Part shown: one piece after another, positions 7,128-8,653 of the stretch
How positions within the stretch are numbered: the first letter of the stretch is position 1
Layout: each line of letters starts with the position of its first letter
Assembly (NCBI GenBank): GCA_949286775.1
Contig: CASEDW010000023.1
Coordinates: 1-8,653 of the forward strand
From: an uncultured Eubacteriales bacterium
GTDB taxonomy: Bacteria > Bacillota > Clostridia > Lachnospirales > Lachnospiraceae
Length of the DNA: 8,653 bases
Direction: 5' to 3'
Notes under the pieces: model-generated
Database searches by the model: none
Told to the model about the DNA's origin: nothing
The model's input: only the letters and a program-made list of their open reading frames with translations
Program-made: the position numbers and the translations under genes

Positions 7128-7177
7128 ATTCACATACAGGATTTGATCGTAAAAAACCAAAGACAAATATTAATATT

Positions 7178-7217
7178 AAATCCCTGCATACCGTATATAC
7201 AGGCGCAGGGATTTTTT
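7178..7217 (+). terminator. Rho-independent terminator after the zinc-ribbon gene
   Basis: A perfect 10-base-pair stem joins AAATCCCTGC (7178-7187) to GCAGGGATTT (7205-7214) across a 17-base loop, and the downstream arm runs directly into six T residues (7212-7217). It lies 50 bases past the zinc-ribbon gene stop and 16 bases before the DUF2284 start. The opposite strand lacks a comparable U-tract, so it should act only on rightward transcripts. Confidence 0.88.
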
Positions 7218-7222
7218 AATAA

Positions 7223-7227
7223 AGAGG
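7223..7227 (+). promoter_or_regulatory. Ribosome binding site supporting a GTG start
   Basis: AGAGG lies 6 bases before GTG at 7234. No in-frame ATG occurs until residue 103 of the protein, inside the conserved region, so the GTG is the start. Confidence 0.7.
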
Positions 7228-7233
7228 TTAAAA

Positions 7234-7800
7234 GTGAGCAAGGAATTAATAAAAGAGTTTATATCCGATTTTCCGATATACCAATACGCTTTTTTGGAGC
7301 CTGAAGAAATAGAATATCAGCCGAAAGTCAGGCAGGTCTGTAAGAGAACATGCAAATATTATTCGAACTCATGGTCTTGTCCGCCGGCAGTAGGTAAAAT
7401 AGAGGTTTTAAAAGAAAAGTGCTTAAAGTATACAGATGTTTTGCTTTTTTCTACTTTTACAGAAATTACCGATGAAAAATTCGATAAAGTTTCGATTCAA
7501 AAAGAACATGAAAAACTGACGCGGATCATCAGTAACCGTATGAAAGATCTCGGGTATCTTACATATATTATTTCGAGCGGAAGCTGCAAAATCTGCGATA
7601 AATGCACTTTTCCGAAGGATTTTTGCAGACACCCATACGAGATGTTCCCATGTATTGAAAGTCATGGCATCACAGTTGCGGATTTATTATCTGACTGCGG
7701 TATGGATTACTATATGGGTGACAAGTTTCAGCTTTTGTTTTCACTTGTATTTTTTAAAGACACAGGTTTTGATTTAACAGAAAATAAAGAAGAGGACTGA
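7234..7800 (+). CDS. DUF2284 cysteine-rich predicted metal-binding protein
   Basis: A 188-residue soluble protein with ten cysteines. The N-terminal motif C36-x3-C40...W47-S-C49-P-P and the C-terminal cluster C118-x2-C121-x2-C124...C131-R-H-P...C140, followed by ESHGI, match the pattern I recognise for DUF2284 proteins. These are annotated only as predicted metal-binding. The CxxCxxC plus later cysteine resembles an iron-sulfur ligand set, so a 4Fe-4S cluster is a reasonable inference; the reaction and partner are unknown. No signal peptide or membrane helix is visible, so it should be cytoplasmic. It begins just after an intrinsic terminator and ends 4 bases before the phoH start, so the two are probably translated from one message. 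Confidence 0.85.
   Translation: MSKELIKEFISDFPIYQYAFLEPEEIEYQPKVRQVCKRTCKYYSNSWSCPPAVGKIEVLKEKCLKYTDVLLFSTFTEITDEKFDKVSIQKEHEKLTRIISNRMKDLGYLTYIISSGSCKICDKCTFPKDFCRHPYEMFPCIESHGITVADLLSDCGMDYYMGDKFQLLFSLVFFKDTGFDLTENKEED
7791..7796 (+). promoter_or_regulatory. Ribosome binding site of the phoH-family gene
   Basis: AGAGGA overlaps the last codons of the DUF2284 gene and lies 8 bases before the ATG at 7805. This layout suggests translational coupling of the two genes. Confidence 0.75.
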
Positions 7801-7804
7801 ACAT

Positions 7805-8653
7805 ATGCCTGATACGATAGTTGAAGAAAGAATAGAGCTTCCGGCTGAACATTCGATGAATGTCCTTGGCCAATTCGATGAAAACGCGAAAAAAATCGAG
7901 AAACTGCTGAAAGTGTCTCTAATTTCAAGGGAAGGAACTTTAAGGATCATAGGAAATGCGGAAGGCGTAAAAAAGGCAAAAAGCATTGTAAACGAACTTC
8001 TTCATCTCTCCATGAATAATAATACGATCACGGAACAGAATGTTAATTATATTCTTTCCATGAGCCTTGAGAACAGAGAAAACGTACTTGCGGGTCTTGA
8101 AGACGATCTCATATGCCATACGATTACGGGAAAGCCCGTAAAACCTAAAACACTTGGACAAAAAGCATATGTCGATGCGATGAAAAACAAAATGATTGTT
8201 TTCGGAATAGGACCTGCAGGAACAGGAAAGACATATCTTGCCATGGCAATGGCCGTAACTGCTTTCAGAAATGAAGAAGTAAGCAGGATAATTCTGACAA
8301 GACCGGCGATAGAAGCCGGAGAAAAACTCGGTTTTCTTCCGGGAGATCTTCAGAGCAAGATCGATCCGTACTTAAGGCCTCTTTATGACGCACTTTATCA
8401 GATCATGGGAGCCGAGAGCTTCCAAAAAAATATGGAAAAAGGACTTATAGAGGTGGCGCCTCTTGCGTATATGAGAGGAAGAACTCTTGATAATGCCTTT
8501 ATTATCCTTGATGAAGCCCAGAACACTACTCAATCACAGATGAAGATGTTCCTTACCAGAATAGGCTTCGGATCAAAAGTAGTCGTAACAGGCGATGCTT
8601 CGCAAAAGGATCTTCCGTCGGGAACCAAATCGGGTCTTGATATCGCGCTTAAA
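7805..8653 (+). CDS. PhoH-family ATPase (3' end outside window)
   Basis: The reading frame stays open for 283 codons to the window edge; about 35-45 residues of a typical 320-residue protein are missing. A small N-terminal domain (about 33-70, with LRIIGNAEGVKKAKSIV) resembles the KH-like part of this family. The P-loop ATPase core has Walker A GIGPAGTGKT (134-143, Lys142), a TRPAIEAGEKLGFLPGDL block (165-182) typical of PhoH, Walker B IILDEAQN (233-240, Asp236-Glu237) and TGDASQ (262-267). Family members are cytoplasmic ATPases linked to RNA metabolism, often encoded beside ybeY and era; those neighbours would lie beyond this window. In many Firmicutes a sporulation gene (yqfD) precedes phoH, whereas here it is a DUF2284 gene. 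The exact biochemical role of chromosomal PhoH remains unsettled. Confidence 0.95.
   Translation, partial: MPDTIVEERIELPAEHSMNVLGQFDENAKKIEKLLKVSLISREGTLRIIGNAEGVKKAKSIVNELLHLSMNNNTITEQNVNYILSMSLENRENVLAGLEDDLICHTITGKPVKPKTLGQKAYVDAMKNKMIVFGIGPAGTGKTYLAMAMAVTAFRNEEVSRIILTRPAIEAGEKLGFLPGDLQSKIDPYLRPLYDALYQIMGAESFQKNMEKGLIEVAPLAYMRGRTLDNAFIILDEAQNTTQSQMKMFLTRIGFGSKVVVTGDASQKDLPSGTKSGLDIALK

Noticed and set aside
6874..7166. Long Arg/His/Gln-rich (+) and Arg/Trp/Cys-rich (-) frames over the repeat
   Set aside because: These are out-of-frame readings of the 12-base repeat; the in-frame x-P-T-P reading continues a well-formed gene.

Overview
The window looks like ordinary chromosomal core sequence from a low-to-moderate GC, anaerobic Firmicute, most likely class Clostridia and plausibly near Lachnospiraceae. 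The evidence is the Rex redox repressor, strong purine-rich ribosome binding sites, an FtsK/SpoIIIE translocase of Firmicute type, and a zinc-ribbon/TPR/chitobiase-C-terminal-like membrane protein of a kind I associate with Clostridia. The lineage is inferred from protein character, not from a database match. All seven genes lie on the + strand, and no stretch over 300 bases lacks a gene.

Bases 1-115 hold a consensus sigma-A promoter (TTGACA, 17-base spacer, TATAAT) and a short leader. Then come rex (116-760), the bifunctional NAD(P)HX repair enzyme nnr (805-2313), a YebC/TACO1-family gene (2330-3061), a membrane-anchored FtsK/SpoIIIE DNA translocase (3125-5704) and, 4 bases later, a zinc-ribbon/one-TM/TPR protein with a long x-P-T-P tail (5709-7127). 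A clear intrinsic terminator at 7178-7217 closes this group. A DUF2284 cysteine-rich protein (7234-7800, GTG start) begins 16 bases after the terminator. It is followed, 4 bases on, by a PhoH-family ATPase (7805 onward) that runs off the window.

The first two genes share a theme: Rex senses the NADH/NAD+ balance and Nnr repairs hydrated, damaged NAD(P)H. YebC-family proteins act in translation or were annotated as regulators, FtsK/SpoIIIE moves chromosomal DNA through septa, and PhoH-family ATPases are linked to RNA metabolism. The zinc-ribbon protein and the DUF2284 protein have no assigned function and are the least explained genes here.

I found no RNA gene, CRISPR array, insertion sequence, prophage or defence system. 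I do not see a convincing new system. The points most worth a second look are the unassigned membrane protein downstream of ftsK, the DUF2284 gene placed directly behind a terminator, and the pairing of rex with nnr.
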